DNA of 64,000 nucleotides from positions 10,766 to 74,765 of the forward strand of contig CAYLYQ010000003.1 of assembly GCA_964388105.1 (NCBI GenBank). The letters run 5' to 3'. The position numbers and the translations under genes were made by a program. Position 1 is the first letter of the stretch; every line of letters starts with the position of its first letter. The notes under the pieces are model-generated. The model made no database searches, was not told the DNA's origin, and saw only the letters and a program-made list of their open reading frames with translations. This DNA is from ZC4RG35 sp964388105. GTDB lineage: Bacteria > Actinomycetota > Acidimicrobiia > Spongiisociales > ZC4RG35. This document shows, piece by piece, positions 9,051 through 18,308 of the stretch.

Positions 9051-10340
9051 TTGGCCACCGAGAGCCTGACAATAGAACAACGGCGTGTCGCCGCCGATCG
9101 ACCCACTGTCGTCGTCGACGTCTTCATCAACGCCCTCAAGCTCTTCCTCCTGTTCTTCGCGCTGTGGGCTGTCGTCGGGGCGATCAACCTCCAGGCCCAG
9201 GGGAATCTGCTCACCGCCGACGCCTGGCGCGACCTGATGACCGGCGGGATCGTCCAAGGGGCCATGTACGGCCTCGTCGCCCTCGGCTACTCGATGGTCT
9301 ACGGCATCCTCGGCTTCATCAACTTCGCCCATGGTGAAGTCTTCATGGTCGGCATGTTCGGCGCGATGTTCGCCGCCCAGGGCCTGGCCGACGCCGGATT
9401 GCTCACCTCGAACTTCCCGTTGGCCCTGGTGATCATGGTGCTGGTGGCAATGATCGTCTCGGGGACACTCGCCGTAACCATCGAGAAGGTCGCCTACCGG
9501 CCGCTCCGTGGCGCCCCGCGGTTGATCCCTCTCATCACCTCGATCGGCGTCTCGTTCTTCCTCCAGTACGCCATCAGCGGGCTCTTTGGCGCCGGCGTCA
9601 AGCGCCTTCCCGAGCTCCCTCCAGCGGTGGCGCAGCGTTACAACGTGGCCGGCCTGCTGCTCAACGGGACCCAGATCCTGGTCTTCGTCGTCACGGCGAT
9701 CTCGGTCATCGGTCTCTGGTGGTTCGTCACCAGGTCCAAGACCGGGCGCGCCATGCGCGCCGTGGCCGAGGACAAGGAGATCGCCGCCCTCATGGGGATC
9801 AACGTTGATCGCACCGTGGTCGTGACCTTCCTGGTAGGTGGCGCCATGGCGGGTGTGGCGGCCGCCCTCTGGGCTCTCCTGTTCAAGAACGTGTTCTTCC
9901 TCTCCGGCTTTCTCCCCGGCATCAAGGCCTTCACGGCGGCGGTTCTGGGAGGCATCGGGAACCTGGTCGGTGCTCTGCTCGGCGGAATGACCCTCGGCAT
10001 CGTCGAGGAGGCCGGCCCCACCCTTCTCACCGCCCTCCGCTGGCAGATCCCGGACTGGCTGGCGTACGCCATCGGAGTGGCGGCGATCGGCATCGCCGTC
10101 TGGGGCCTGATCCGGCTGCGCAAGCGCCTCATCGTGCAGACGAGCACCAACGTCTCCTTCATCGTGCTCGGCGTGATCTCGGCGGCACTCGCCTTCACCG
10201 TCCTCCCCGGCTTCCAGGTGGTCATCCCGGGTGCGTCCCAGCTCAAGGACGGCATCGCCTTCATCGTCCTCATCGGCGTCCTCATGATCCGGCCCGTCGG
10301 TCTCCTTGGTGAGCGCCTGGCTGTGGAGGAGCGAGGATGA
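9051..10340 (+). CDS. livH: Liv-type ABC permease LivH (system 1)
   Basis: This 429-residue membrane protein starts at a TTG with GGAG eight bases upstream. The LivH core begins near residue 63 with GGIVQGAMYGLVALGYSMVYGI and includes GFINFAHGEVFMVG, both hallmarks of the family. The coupling loop MRAVAEDKEIAALMGI is present. At 429 residues it is over 100 longer than a usual LivH (about 300): there is an extra N-terminal hydrophobic segment and a C-terminal pair. It overlaps livM by four bases (ATGA). Confidence 0.92.
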   Translation: MATESLTIEQRRVAADRPTVVVDVFINALKLFLLFFALWAVVGAINLQAQGNLLTADAWRDLMTGGIVQGAMYGLVALGYSMVYGILGFINFAHGEVFMVGMFGAMFAAQGLADAGLLTSNFPLALVIMVLVAMIVSGTLAVTIEKVAYRPLRGAPRLIPLITSIGVSFFLQYAISGLFGAGVKRLPELPPAVAQRYNVAGLLLNGTQILVFVVTAISVIGLWWFVTRSKTGRAMRAVAEDKEIAALMGINVDRTVVVTFLVGGAMAGVAAALWALLFKNVFFLSGFLPGIKAFTAAVLGGIGNLVGALLGGMTLGIVEEAGPTLLTALRWQIPDWLAYAIGVAAIGIAVWGLIRLRKRLIVQTSTNVSFIVLGVISAALAFTVLPGFQVVIPGASQLKDGIAFIVLIGVLMIRPVGLLGERLAVEERG

Positions 10341-12310
10341 CGGCGCGCACCGGTCTGGATCGTCGCTGGGTGATCCGTCAGGGATTGATCGGCGGCATCA
10401 CCCTCATGTTCATCGTCGCCGTCGGCATGTTCGAGGTGTTCGACAGTCGCAAGATCATCGACCCCTTCTTCTCCGCCGGTTACGCGCTCATCCTGTGGGT
10501 CCCGATCCTCATGGGATTCCGCGCCGTCCACAGGCCGATGCCCGACGGAGTGGAGCGCCCCCCAGCCGGACGGGGCGACATCCTCACCGGCGCCATGGCC
10601 GGGGCCCTGACCGGATTGATGCTCGGGTTGATGGTGGTCCTCGTCGCGGTCAAGCCGGACCTCCGCGACACATTCCGCTACCTGTCGCCGGCCATGGTCG
10701 AAAAGTTCTCCTACGGCGTCGGCCATTGGTTCGGGCTCGGGGTCCTCACGGTGGGCGGCGGCCTCCTCGGCGCGCTGGGCGGCGCCCTGGAGATGATGCC
10801 GAAACGCCTCAAGCAAGGCGCGGCGACCGCCCTCATCACCGTCATCGGCCTCAACTTCGCCGAGCTGGTCGTCGGTGACATCCTTCGGTCGGTCGGGCTT
10901 CGCTCGGTGGACCAGTTCATCTACTCGTCCTCCCGGGGCCTCAACCCCCTCGCCGCCGTGATCCTCGCCGCGGTGGCAATCGCCGCCAGATTCGGCCTCA
11001 AGGGACGGACGACCGGCTTGCGATCCAGGCTGGAGGCGGCGCGTGACAGCGGCAAGCGCCGCTGGTACTTCATCGGAGGCCTCGCAGCCCTCGCCGCCGG
11101 CGCGTGGCTGCCCAATCTCTTCGGCCTCTACCTGAACGAGGTTCTCTCCAATGTCGGCCTATTCATCCTCCTCGGCCTCGGTCTCAACATCGTGGTCGGG
11201 TACGCCGGGCTCCTCGACCTCGGCTACGTCGCCTTCTTCGCCGTCGGCGCCTACACCACGGCCATCCTCACCTCCCCGGCGTCTCCGGCGATCCGCCCGG
11301 AGATGGCGTTCTTCGAGGCGCTCCCCTGGGTGCTGGTGATGGCGGCGATCGCCGGTCTCATCATCGGCACGCCCGTCATTCGCATGCGCGGCGACTACCT
11401 GGCCATCGTCACCCTTGGCTTCGGCGAGATCATCCGCATCGCGTTCCTCTCCGACTGGATGTCACCGGTCACGGGTGGCGCCCAGGGAATCCTCCGCATC
11501 GCCTTCTTCCCGGACCAGAGCCGCGGCGGGATCATCGTCGAGTGGGGGATCATCCTCGCCTTCGCCGGGATCATCAGCCTCATCGTCGGCCTCCTTCGAT
11601 GGAGGGCGACCAAGCGTGTCGAGGCCGGCCAGTCGAGCCGCCTGCCCGCATACTCCAAGCCGACGACGCTGGCGCTCATGGCCGGAGGGGCGGTGGCGGC
11701 GATCCTCGGGATCCTCTTCCCCACCTTCGCCACCTGGACGATCATCGGGATCCACCCGCCGGACATGTTCCGGATCATCCTCGTGTTCGTGGCCATCGCC
11801 GCCTTCGTGTCGTGGCGCTTGCGTGACTCCCGGGTCGGCCGATCCTGGATGGCCGTGCGCGAGGACGAGCAGATCGCCCAATCGATGGGCATCAACATCG
11901 TCACGACGAAGCTGCTGGCGTTCGTCATGGGCGCCATGCTGGCCTCACTCGGTGGCGCCCTATTGGCCGTGAAACTCGGCACGATCTACCCCCACAGCTT
12001 CGAGGTGATCCAGTCCATCATCATCCTCGTCGTCGTCATCGTGGGCGGCATGGGGAGCATCAAGGGCGTGTTCATCGGCGCCATCGTCCTCATCGGCATC
12101 CTCGGCGGACCGACCCAGCCGGGGCTCCTCCGTGAGTTCGGCGAGTTCAAGCTCCTCATCTACGGCGTGATCCTGGTGTGGATGATGCTGAAGCGGCCCG
12201 AAGGCCTCTGGCCGGAGGCCCGGCGCGCCCAGGAGCTGCATCAGGACGAGATGTCCCAGGACGCATGGCTCAGGACCGAGGACCCGAGCCCCGAGGGGGT
12301 GGCGGGCTGA
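10337..12310 (+). CDS. livM: Liv-type ABC permease LivM with long N-terminal membrane extension (system 1)
   Basis: The protein has 657 residues against about 330-420 for a usual LivM. The recognisable core starts near residue 272 (VGLFILLGLGLNIVVGYAGL) and includes GYVAFFAVGAYTTAIL and the coupling loop MAVREDEQIAQSMGI. The first 270 residues contain several extra hydrophobic helices with no homology I recognise; a second insertion (about 410-480) precedes the coupling loop. It overlaps livH by four bases and livG by one (TGATG). Confidence 0.92.
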   Translation: MTARTGLDRRWVIRQGLIGGITLMFIVAVGMFEVFDSRKIIDPFFSAGYALILWVPILMGFRAVHRPMPDGVERPPAGRGDILTGAMAGALTGLMLGLMVVLVAVKPDLRDTFRYLSPAMVEKFSYGVGHWFGLGVLTVGGGLLGALGGALEMMPKRLKQGAATALITVIGLNFAELVVGDILRSVGLRSVDQFIYSSSRGLNPLAAVILAAVAIAARFGLKGRTTGLRSRLEAARDSGKRRWYFIGGLAALAAGAWLPNLFGLYLNEVLSNVGLFILLGLGLNIVVGYAGLLDLGYVAFFAVGAYTTAILTSPASPAIRPEMAFFEALPWVLVMAAIAGLIIGTPVIRMRGDYLAIVTLGFGEIIRIAFLSDWMSPVTGGAQGILRIAFFPDQSRGGIIVEWGIILAFAGIISLIVGLLRWRATKRVEAGQSSRLPAYSKPTTLALMAGGAVAAILGILFPTFATWTIIGIHPPDMFRIILVFVAIAAFVSWRLRDSRVGRSWMAVREDEQIAQSMGINIVTTKLLAFVMGAMLASLGGALLAVKLGTIYPHSFEVIQSIIILVVVIVGGMGSIKGVFIGAIVLIGILGGPTQPGLLREFGEFKLLIYGVILVWMMLKRPEGLWPEARRAQELHQDEMSQDAWLRTEDPSPEGVAG

Positions 12311-13098
12311 TGGCGGAGCGCATGCTGGAGACACTGGCGATGGCCAAGAGGTTCGGGGGCCTCAACGCGCTGAGCGGCGTCGACTTTCACATCGACCGCG
12401 GCGAGATCGTCAGCATCATCGGCCCCAACGGCGCGGGGAAGACCACGTTCTTCAACGCCGTCAGCGGGATGTACCCGCCCGACTCGGGCGATGCCCTCTT
12501 CAAGGGTCAGAGCATCTCCGGTCTCAGCCCCGACCAGATCACCAAGATCGGCATCGCCAGGACCTTCCAGAATGTGCGCCTCTTCCCCAACATGACGGTG
12601 CTCGAGAACGTGATGGTCGCCCGCCACTCGCGCACCAAGAAGAGCGTGCTCCCCACCCTGTTCCGCTCCCCCGGCTTCCTCGAGGAGGAGGCGGAGATCG
12701 AAGAGCGCGCCAAGGAGATCCTCTCCTTCTTCGGGGGGAGACTGCACGGCTACCGCTGGGAGCAGCCCGCCTTCGTCCTCTCGTACGCCAACCGGCGCCG
12801 CCTCGAGATCGCCCGGGCCATGGCGACCGACCCTGAGCTACTCCTGCTCGACGAGCCGACCGCCGGTATGAACCCAAGGGAGACGCTGGAGCTGAAGGAC
12901 CTCATCCGGAAGCTCCGTGACGAATGGGGTTTCACGATCATCGTCATCGAGCACGACATGCGTGTCGTCCGCGACGTGTCCGACCGCGTGGTGGTCCTGG
13001 ACCACGGCGTCAAGCTCACCGAGGGCACGTACGACGAAGTCTCGACCAACCCCCAGGTGATCGAGGCCTACCTCGGCCAGCAGGCGGAGACGAGCTGA
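12310..13098 (+). CDS. livG: Liv-type ABC ATPase LivG (system 1)
   Basis: The protein has 262 residues. Walker A is IIGPNGAGKTTFFN, followed by the LivG-type region IARTFQNVRLFPNMTVLENVMV and Walker B LLLLDEPTAGMNP. The signature motif is unusual: where LSYGxQ is expected the protein reads VLSYANRRRLEIARA, so the usual glycine and glutamine are replaced. The ATG overlaps the livM stop by one base; an upstream extension of this frame lies inside livM and was rejected. It drives import together with LivF. Confidence 0.92.
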   Translation: MAERMLETLAMAKRFGGLNALSGVDFHIDRGEIVSIIGPNGAGKTTFFNAVSGMYPPDSGDALFKGQSISGLSPDQITKIGIARTFQNVRLFPNMTVLENVMVARHSRTKKSVLPTLFRSPGFLEEEAEIEERAKEILSFFGGRLHGYRWEQPAFVLSYANRRRLEIARAMATDPELLLLDEPTAGMNPRETLELKDLIRKLRDEWGFTIIVIEHDMRVVRDVSDRVVVLDHGVKLTEGTYDEVSTNPQVIEAYLGQQAETS

Positions 13099-13829
13099 TG
13101 AGCGAAGAACGCACGCCCCTCCTCGCCTTCCGCGACGTCGACACCCACTACGGGCCGGTGCAGATCCTGAAGAGCGTCAACCTCGACATCTACCCGGGCG
13201 AGATCGTCTGTCTCCTGGGAGGCAACGCCTCCGGCAAGAGCACGACCCTGAAGACCATCCTGGGCATGGTCATCCCCAGCGCCGGGAAGGTCCTCCTCGA
13301 CGGTCAGGACGCCACCGAGTGGACCACCAGCCGGCGTGTCGAGGGCGGCGTCTCGATGGTCCCGGAGAACCGTCGCCTCTTCAAGCGCATGACGGTCAAG
13401 GAGAATCTCGAGATCGGGGCCTACCTGCGCAAGGACACCGAGAACCTGAGCGACGACTTGGACCGGATCTTCGAGCTGTTCCCCCGGGTCAAGGAGCGTC
13501 TCGGCCAGAAGGCGGGAACCCTCTCCGGTGGTGAGCAGCAGATGGTGGCAGTCGGACGAGCCCTGATGTCGAAGCCCAAGCTCCTCCTGATGGACGAGCC
13601 TTCGATGGGATTGGCGCCGATCCTCGTCGCCCAGAGCTTCGAGATCATCCAACAGATCCATGAGGCGGGCACCGCGGTCTTCGTCGTGGAGCAGAACGCC
13701 AACATGGCGCTGTCCATCGCCGACCGGGGCTATGTCCTCCAGACCGGCCAGATCGTCCTGGCCGACACTGCTGAGGCCTTGCTGGCGAACCCGCAGATGC
13801 GCCAGGCGTACCTGGGCGAAGTGTCCTAG
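13098..13829 (+). CDS. livF: Liv-type ABC ATPase LivF (system 1)
   Basis: This 243-residue protein has Walker A LLGGNASGKSTTLK (alanine-serine in place of the usual glycine-alanine), VPENRRLFKRMTVKENLEIG after the Q-loop, signature LSGGEQQMVAVGRAL and Walker B LLLMDEPSMGLAP. The GGN-type Walker A and QQMVAVGRAL are LivF features. The start codon overlaps the livG stop by one base. It is the last gene of the first transporter; a 94-base spacer with two small hairpins separates it from the second cassette. Confidence 0.92.
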   Translation: MSEERTPLLAFRDVDTHYGPVQILKSVNLDIYPGEIVCLLGGNASGKSTTLKTILGMVIPSAGKVLLDGQDATEWTTSRRVEGGVSMVPENRRLFKRMTVKENLEIGAYLRKDTENLSDDLDRIFELFPRVKERLGQKAGTLSGGEQQMVAVGRALMSKPKLLLMDEPSMGLAPILVAQSFEIIQQIHEAGTAVFVVEQNANMALSIADRGYVLQTGQIVLADTAEALLANPQMRQAYLGEVS

Positions 13830-13923
13830 CCCCGGCGAAGGGGACTAATCACCCTGCTCTGGCGAACAATCGCCAAGTCCGCTCGCTACGCTCCCGGTCG
13901 CCCGGCAGGGCGAGGAGGAGGAT

Positions 13924-14706
13924 TTGCTCGAGCTGCGCAACGTGGAGGTCGTCTACAGCGACGTGATCCTCGTCCTGCGCGGTGTCTCGCTCCAGGTGCC
14001 GGACGGAAAGATCGTGGCACTCCTCGGGGGCAACGGGGCCGGCAAGACGACCACCCTGCGAGCGATCGGCGGTCTCCTCGACGTCCACAACGGGGAGATC
14101 ACGAAGGGCGAGATCCTCCTCGACGGCACCCCCATCCACCAGCTCCCCGCCCAGAAGATCGTCCGCCTCGGTCTCGGCCAGGTCCTCGAGGGCCGGCGCA
14201 TCCTCGGAGAGCTCAGCATCGAGGAGAACCTCCGTCTCGGCGCGCACAGCGCCCGGCACGCTCTCGACGAGAACATGGGCCGCGTCTACCAGCTGTTCCC
14301 GCAGCTTGCCGAAAGGCCGAAGTTCACCGCCGGGTACCTGAGCGGAGGACAGCAGCAGATGCTGGCGATCGGACGGGCCCTGATGTCGAGCCCCCGGTTC
14401 CTGCTCCTCGATGAGCCCAGCCTCGGGCTCGCGCCCCTCCTGGTGCAGCAGATCCGAGACATCATCGTCGAGATCAATCGGCAGGGCACCGGCGTCCTGC
14501 TGGTGGAGCAGAATGCGATGATGGCTCTCTCCATCGCCGACCACGGCTACATCATGGAGACCGGGAAGATGGTCATGGACCGCCCGGCAGCCGAACTGGC
14601 TCAAGACGACGACGTACGGGAGTTCTACCTGGGGCTCCACGGTGAGGAGGTCTCGTCCTTCGCCGACGTCAAGCACTACCGCCGCAAGAAGAGGTGGCTC
14701 TCATGA
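13924..14706 (+). CDS. livF: Liv-type ABC ATPase LivF (system 2)
   Basis: The protein has 260 residues from a TTG start preceded by a strong GAGGAGGA. Walker A is LLGGNGAGKTTTLR, signature LSGGQQQMLAIGRAL and Walker B LLLDEPSLGLAP, all LivF-type. About 20 extra residues at the C-terminus are basic (HYRRKKRWLS). It begins the second cassette, in which the order is ATPases, acyl-CoA synthetase, permeases, binding protein. It overlaps the next gene by four bases (ATGA). Confidence 0.92.
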   Translation: MLELRNVEVVYSDVILVLRGVSLQVPDGKIVALLGGNGAGKTTTLRAIGGLLDVHNGEITKGEILLDGTPIHQLPAQKIVRLGLGQVLEGRRILGELSIEENLRLGAHSARHALDENMGRVYQLFPQLAERPKFTAGYLSGGQQQMLAIGRALMSSPRFLLLDEPSLGLAPLLVQQIRDIIVEINRQGTGVLLVEQNAMMALSIADHGYIMETGKMVMDRPAAELAQDDDVREFYLGLHGEEVSSFADVKHYRRKKRWLS

Positions 14707-15542
14707 GAGCCCGTCTCCTCGGCGAGGTGCTTCCCCGGGTCGAGGGCTCGGAGGCGTCGCTGAAGGTCTCCGACCTCCACCTCTCGTTCCACGCCGTCAA
14801 GGCGATCGAGGGGGTCGGCTTCACGGTCCACGACGGGGAGATCCTGGCGATCATCGGCCCCAACGGCGCCGGCAAGACCTCGGTCTTCAACTGCATCTCC
14901 GGCCTCTACAAACCGGACTCCGGATCGATCGGCTTCCAGGGCACCGACCTCCTCGGCCTCAAACCACACCGGATCGCCAACCTGGGAGTCGCCCGCACCT
15001 TCCAGAACATCGAGCTGTTCCCTCAGATGACCGTCCTCGACAACCTGATGCTGGGAAGGCACCGTCACCTCCGGTACGGCTCCGCGGCCGCAATGCTCCG
15101 CGTCGGTCGGGCGATCAGGGAGGAGGTCCGCAACCGAGAGATCGTGGAAGCCATCGTCGAGTTCCTCGAGTTGGAGCCGCACCGGAAGTCCTACGTGGCG
15201 ATGCTTCCCTATGGCATCCAGAAGCGAGTCGAACTGGGACGGGCCCTCGCCACCGAGCCCCGCATCATGCTCCTCGACGAGCCCGCTGCCGGCATGAACC
15301 TCGAGGAGACCGAAGACATGGCCCGCTTCGTCACCGACATCCGCCGCGAGTTGGGCATCGGCGTCGTCCTGGTCGACCACGACATGCGACTCGTGATGGA
15401 CCTGGCCGACACGGTCCTCGCCCTCGAATTCGGAAGACCCATCGCGATGGGCAGGCCCGAGGAGATCCAGAGCAATCCGGATGTGATCCGGGCCTACCTC
15501 GGCGAAGGGAAGGCCGCACCGACAACCGGAGGCACCACATGA
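14703..15542 (+). CDS. livG: Liv-type ABC ATPase LivG (system 2)
   Basis: The protein has 279 residues from the ATG that overlaps the previous stop. Walker A is IIGPNGAGKTSVFN, followed by VARTFQNIELFPQMTVLDN and Walker B IMLLDEPAAGMNLEE. As in the first LivG the signature is altered: MLPYGIQKRVELGRAL stands where LSYGxQ-R is expected. It overlaps the acyl-CoA synthetase gene by four bases, placing transporter and enzyme in one translationally coupled unit. Confidence 0.92.
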   Translation: MRARLLGEVLPRVEGSEASLKVSDLHLSFHAVKAIEGVGFTVHDGEILAIIGPNGAGKTSVFNCISGLYKPDSGSIGFQGTDLLGLKPHRIANLGVARTFQNIELFPQMTVLDNLMLGRHRHLRYGSAAAMLRVGRAIREEVRNREIVEAIVEFLELEPHRKSYVAMLPYGIQKRVELGRALATEPRIMLLDEPAAGMNLEETEDMARFVTDIRRELGIGVVLVDHDMRLVMDLADTVLALEFGRPIAMGRPEEIQSNPDVIRAYLGEGKAAPTTGGTT

Positions 15543-17389
15543 CCACCACGCTGGACCCGAAGACGCGGGTGCGCACACCCGCCGCCCGCCTCGCCGAGAA
15601 CGCCCTGAAGATGCCCGGCTCCGTGGCCCTCCGCGAGAAGAACCGCGGCGTGTGGCGGGAGGTCACCTGGCGGGAGTACTGGGAGCAGACCGAGGCGTTC
15701 GCGCTGGCCCTCATCGCGTCCGGCGTCGACAAGGGCGAACGGGTCGCCATCCAGTCGGAGAACCGCACCGAGTGGCTCTACACGGACTTGGGATGCATGG
15801 CGGCCGGGGCGATCTGCGTCGGGCTCTACCCGACCAACCCGACCGCAGAGGTCGAGTACCTCCTCACCAACTCCGGGTCCCGCATCCTCGTGGTCGAGGA
15901 CCAAGAGCAGGCGGACAAGGTCCTCGAGATCCCCGCGGACCGTGTCCCGGAGCTGAAGCGCATCGTCTACCTGGAGCACCGGGGAGTCGACACGGTCGAC
16001 GACCCCCGCCTCGTGTCCTGGGACGACTTCATGGCCGAGGGGCGGGCACTTCGAGAACTCGACCCCGAGGCGATCGAGCGGCGCCTCGACGAGGCCCAGC
16101 CCGACGACATCGTCTACCTCATCTACACCTCGGGAACGACGGGACCTCCCAAAGGAGCCATGCTGACGCTGGGCAACCTGGTGTTCGCCACCGAACTGAT
16201 CATGGGCGAGGACGCTCTGATCCAGCCCCCGGCGGGCCCGAAGGACCTCCTGGTGTCGTACCTGCCCCTGTCCCACGTCTACGAGAAGGTCTTCTCGGTG
16301 CTGATCGGCATCGGCGCCGGCGCCACCGTGCATTTCGGGGAGTCGCTCGACACGCTGATCACAGACCTGCGCGAGGTCCAGCCGACGATCATGCAGGGCG
16401 TGCCCCGCATCTGGGAGCGCATCCACGCGTCCTCCATGGTGCGCATGGGCTCGGCGTCCGCCCTGAAGCGGCTCAACGCCGGCGTCTGGCTCGGAGTCGG
16501 CCGCTACGTCGGGGCCACGCTCGTCAAGCGGCACGGCCGCCACACCCCCTGGACCCGAGTCCTCGGATTCCTCGGCCACGTCTTCTTGTTCCGGTCGCTC
16601 AAGGACCGCAGTGGCCTGCGCCGCGTCCGCAGCGCCATCTCCGGCGCCGCCCCCATCGCCCCCGAGATCCTGGAGTTCTACATGGGCATCGGAGTGCCCC
16701 TCTTCGAGGCGTACGGGATGACTGAGAACACCGCGATCTCGACCGCCAATCCTCCGGAGAACGTCATCCTCGGGACCGTCGGACCGCCCTATCCGGGGAC
16801 CGAGCTCAAGCTCGACCCCGACACCGGCGAGATCATGGTCCGGCACGGCGCGGTTTTCGTGGGCTACTGGAACATGCCCGAGGCCACGGCGGCCACGCTG
16901 GAACCGGACGGCTGGATGCACACCGGCGACGTTGGCGAGTGGGTGAACGGCACCCACGTCCGGATCATCGACCGCCTCAAGGACATCATCATCACGAGCG
17001 GCGGGAAGAACGTGTCGCCTTCGGAGATCGAGAACACCCTGAAGGCTTCGCCGTTCGTCAAGGAGGCCATCGTCCTCGGCGACCGCCGCAAGTACCTGAC
17101 GGCGCTGATCGGGATCGACTACGAGGTGGTGTCGGAGTGGGCGCAGCGCAAGCGGATCCCGCACACGACTTACCGCGACCTGTCGGAGAAGCCGGAGGTC
17201 GTCGCCCTCATCGACCGGGCGGTCAAGGAGACCAACGAGAAGTTCGCCCGGGTGGAACAGATCAAGGCATTCCGGCTGCTCCCGAAGGAGCTCGACCACG
17301 AGACAGGCGAGCTGACGGCCACCCAGAAGGTGAAACGGTCGTTCATCGAGAACATGTTCAGCGATCTGATCGACTCGATGTACCGATGA
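15539..17389 (+). CDS. AMP-dependent acyl-CoA synthetase embedded in Liv cassette
   Basis: This 616-residue adenylate-forming enzyme has the P-loop-like YTSGTTGPPKGAML near residue 195, the GWMHTGDVGEW region near 458 and the hinge/A10-type DIIITSGGKNVSPSEIE. It resembles long-chain fatty acid-CoA ligases (FadD15/ACSBG-like: ITxSGGKNVSP, 600-residue size) and would activate a carboxylate with ATP and CoA. The ATG at 15539 overlaps the LivG stop by four bases. Its position between ATPases and permeases of one transporter suggests that the imported ligand is a carboxylic acid converted to its CoA thioester on entry. The substrate is not readable from sequence. Confidence 0.9.
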   Translation: MTTTLDPKTRVRTPAARLAENALKMPGSVALREKNRGVWREVTWREYWEQTEAFALALIASGVDKGERVAIQSENRTEWLYTDLGCMAAGAICVGLYPTNPTAEVEYLLTNSGSRILVVEDQEQADKVLEIPADRVPELKRIVYLEHRGVDTVDDPRLVSWDDFMAEGRALRELDPEAIERRLDEAQPDDIVYLIYTSGTTGPPKGAMLTLGNLVFATELIMGEDALIQPPAGPKDLLVSYLPLSHVYEKVFSVLIGIGAGATVHFGESLDTLITDLREVQPTIMQGVPRIWERIHASSMVRMGSASALKRLNAGVWLGVGRYVGATLVKRHGRHTPWTRVLGFLGHVFLFRSLKDRSGLRRVRSAISGAAPIAPEILEFYMGIGVPLFEAYGMTENTAISTANPPENVILGTVGPPYPGTELKLDPDTGEIMVRHGAVFVGYWNMPEATAATLEPDGWMHTGDVGEWVNGTHVRIIDRLKDIIITSGGKNVSPSEIENTLKASPFVKEAIVLGDRRKYLTALIGIDYEVVSEWAQRKRIPHTTYRDLSEKPEVVALIDRAVKETNEKFARVEQIKAFRLLPKELDHETGELTATQKVKRSFIENMFSDLIDSMYR

Positions 17390-17414
17390 GCATCACCGAG
17401 GGGAGCGAAGCGGC

Positions 17415-18308
17415 GTGACTCTGTTCGTGCAGGCGCTGATCAACGGGGTGGCCCAGGCCGCCATCTACGCCCTGATCGCCGTCGGTTTCGTCATCATCTT
17501 CAAGTCGACCCAGGTGCTGAACTTCGCCCAGCCGGCGCTGCTCCTCCTGGGCGCCCTCTGGGTGACCTACTTCGCCACCTCGATGGGCCTGCCCTTCTGG
17601 GCGGCGGTGTTGATCGCGGTGGTCCTGTCCGCGGCCACCGGGATGGCCGTGGAGCGCACCGCACTCCGGCCCATGGTCGGGAAGCCGATCTTCGCCGTGG
17701 CGATCATGACCATCGGGCTGAACACCGTTCTCACCGTCCTCGCCCTGGCGGGGCTGGGCATCGACCTCCGCCCGATGGGTGACCCGTGGGGGCTCAAGAG
17801 CATCTCCTTCGGCGACTTCGTCATCGCCCAGCGGCACCTCGCCGCGATCATCACTGCGGCCGTGCTGGTGGTCGCCTTGCTGGCGTTCTTCAAGTACTCC
17901 CGGATGGGGCTGGCGATGCGAGCGGCGGCCTTCGATCAAGAAGTCGCTTTGACGCAGGGGGTATCGGTCGCCTCGGTGTTCGCCATCTCCTGGGCGCTCG
18001 CCGCGGTCCTGGCCATGTTCGGCGGGGTCTTCGTCGGCGCCGGCATCGGCATCGACCGGAGCGCCCAAGTGGTAGCGCTCAAGGCCCTCCCCGCCGTCAT
18101 CGTCGGAGGGCTGGACTCGATTGGTGGCGCCCTGGCCGGCGCCCTCATCATCGGCATCGCCGAGGCCCTGACGATCACCTATCAGCCGTCGATGGCGCCG
18201 GGACTGGGCCGCAACTTCGCCCAGGTAGTCCCCTACCTGGTCATGTTCATCGTCCTCCTGATCCGTCCCACCGGACTGTTCGGGACCGAGGAGGTGGAGC
18301 GGGTATGA
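17415..18308 (+). CDS. livH: Liv-type ABC permease LivH (system 2)
   Basis: This 297-residue membrane protein of normal LivH length starts at a GTG. It has LINGVAQAAIYALIAVGFVI at the N-terminus and VLNFAQPALLLLGAL in place of the usual NFAHG motif. The coupling loop is MRAAAFDQEVALTQGVSV. It is 25 bases after the synthetase gene and overlaps the LivM gene by four bases (ATGA). Confidence 0.91.
   Translation: MTLFVQALINGVAQAAIYALIAVGFVIIFKSTQVLNFAQPALLLLGALWVTYFATSMGLPFWAAVLIAVVLSAATGMAVERTALRPMVGKPIFAVAIMTIGLNTVLTVLALAGLGIDLRPMGDPWGLKSISFGDFVIAQRHLAAIITAAVLVVALLAFFKYSRMGLAMRAAAFDQEVALTQGVSVASVFAISWALAAVLAMFGGVFVGAGIGIDRSAQVVALKALPAVIVGGLDSIGGALAGALIIGIAEALTITYQPSMAPGLGRNFAQVVPYLVMFIVLLIRPTGLFGTEEVERV

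Noticed and set aside
13830..13875. Terminator between the two Liv cassettes
   Set aside because: Two small hairpins (CCCC/GGGG and TGGCGA/TCGCCA) are seen but no T tract follows either; read-through seems possible.
15494..17299. 601-residue minus-strand open frame
   Set aside because: Antisense to the acyl-CoA synthetase, no recognisable domain.
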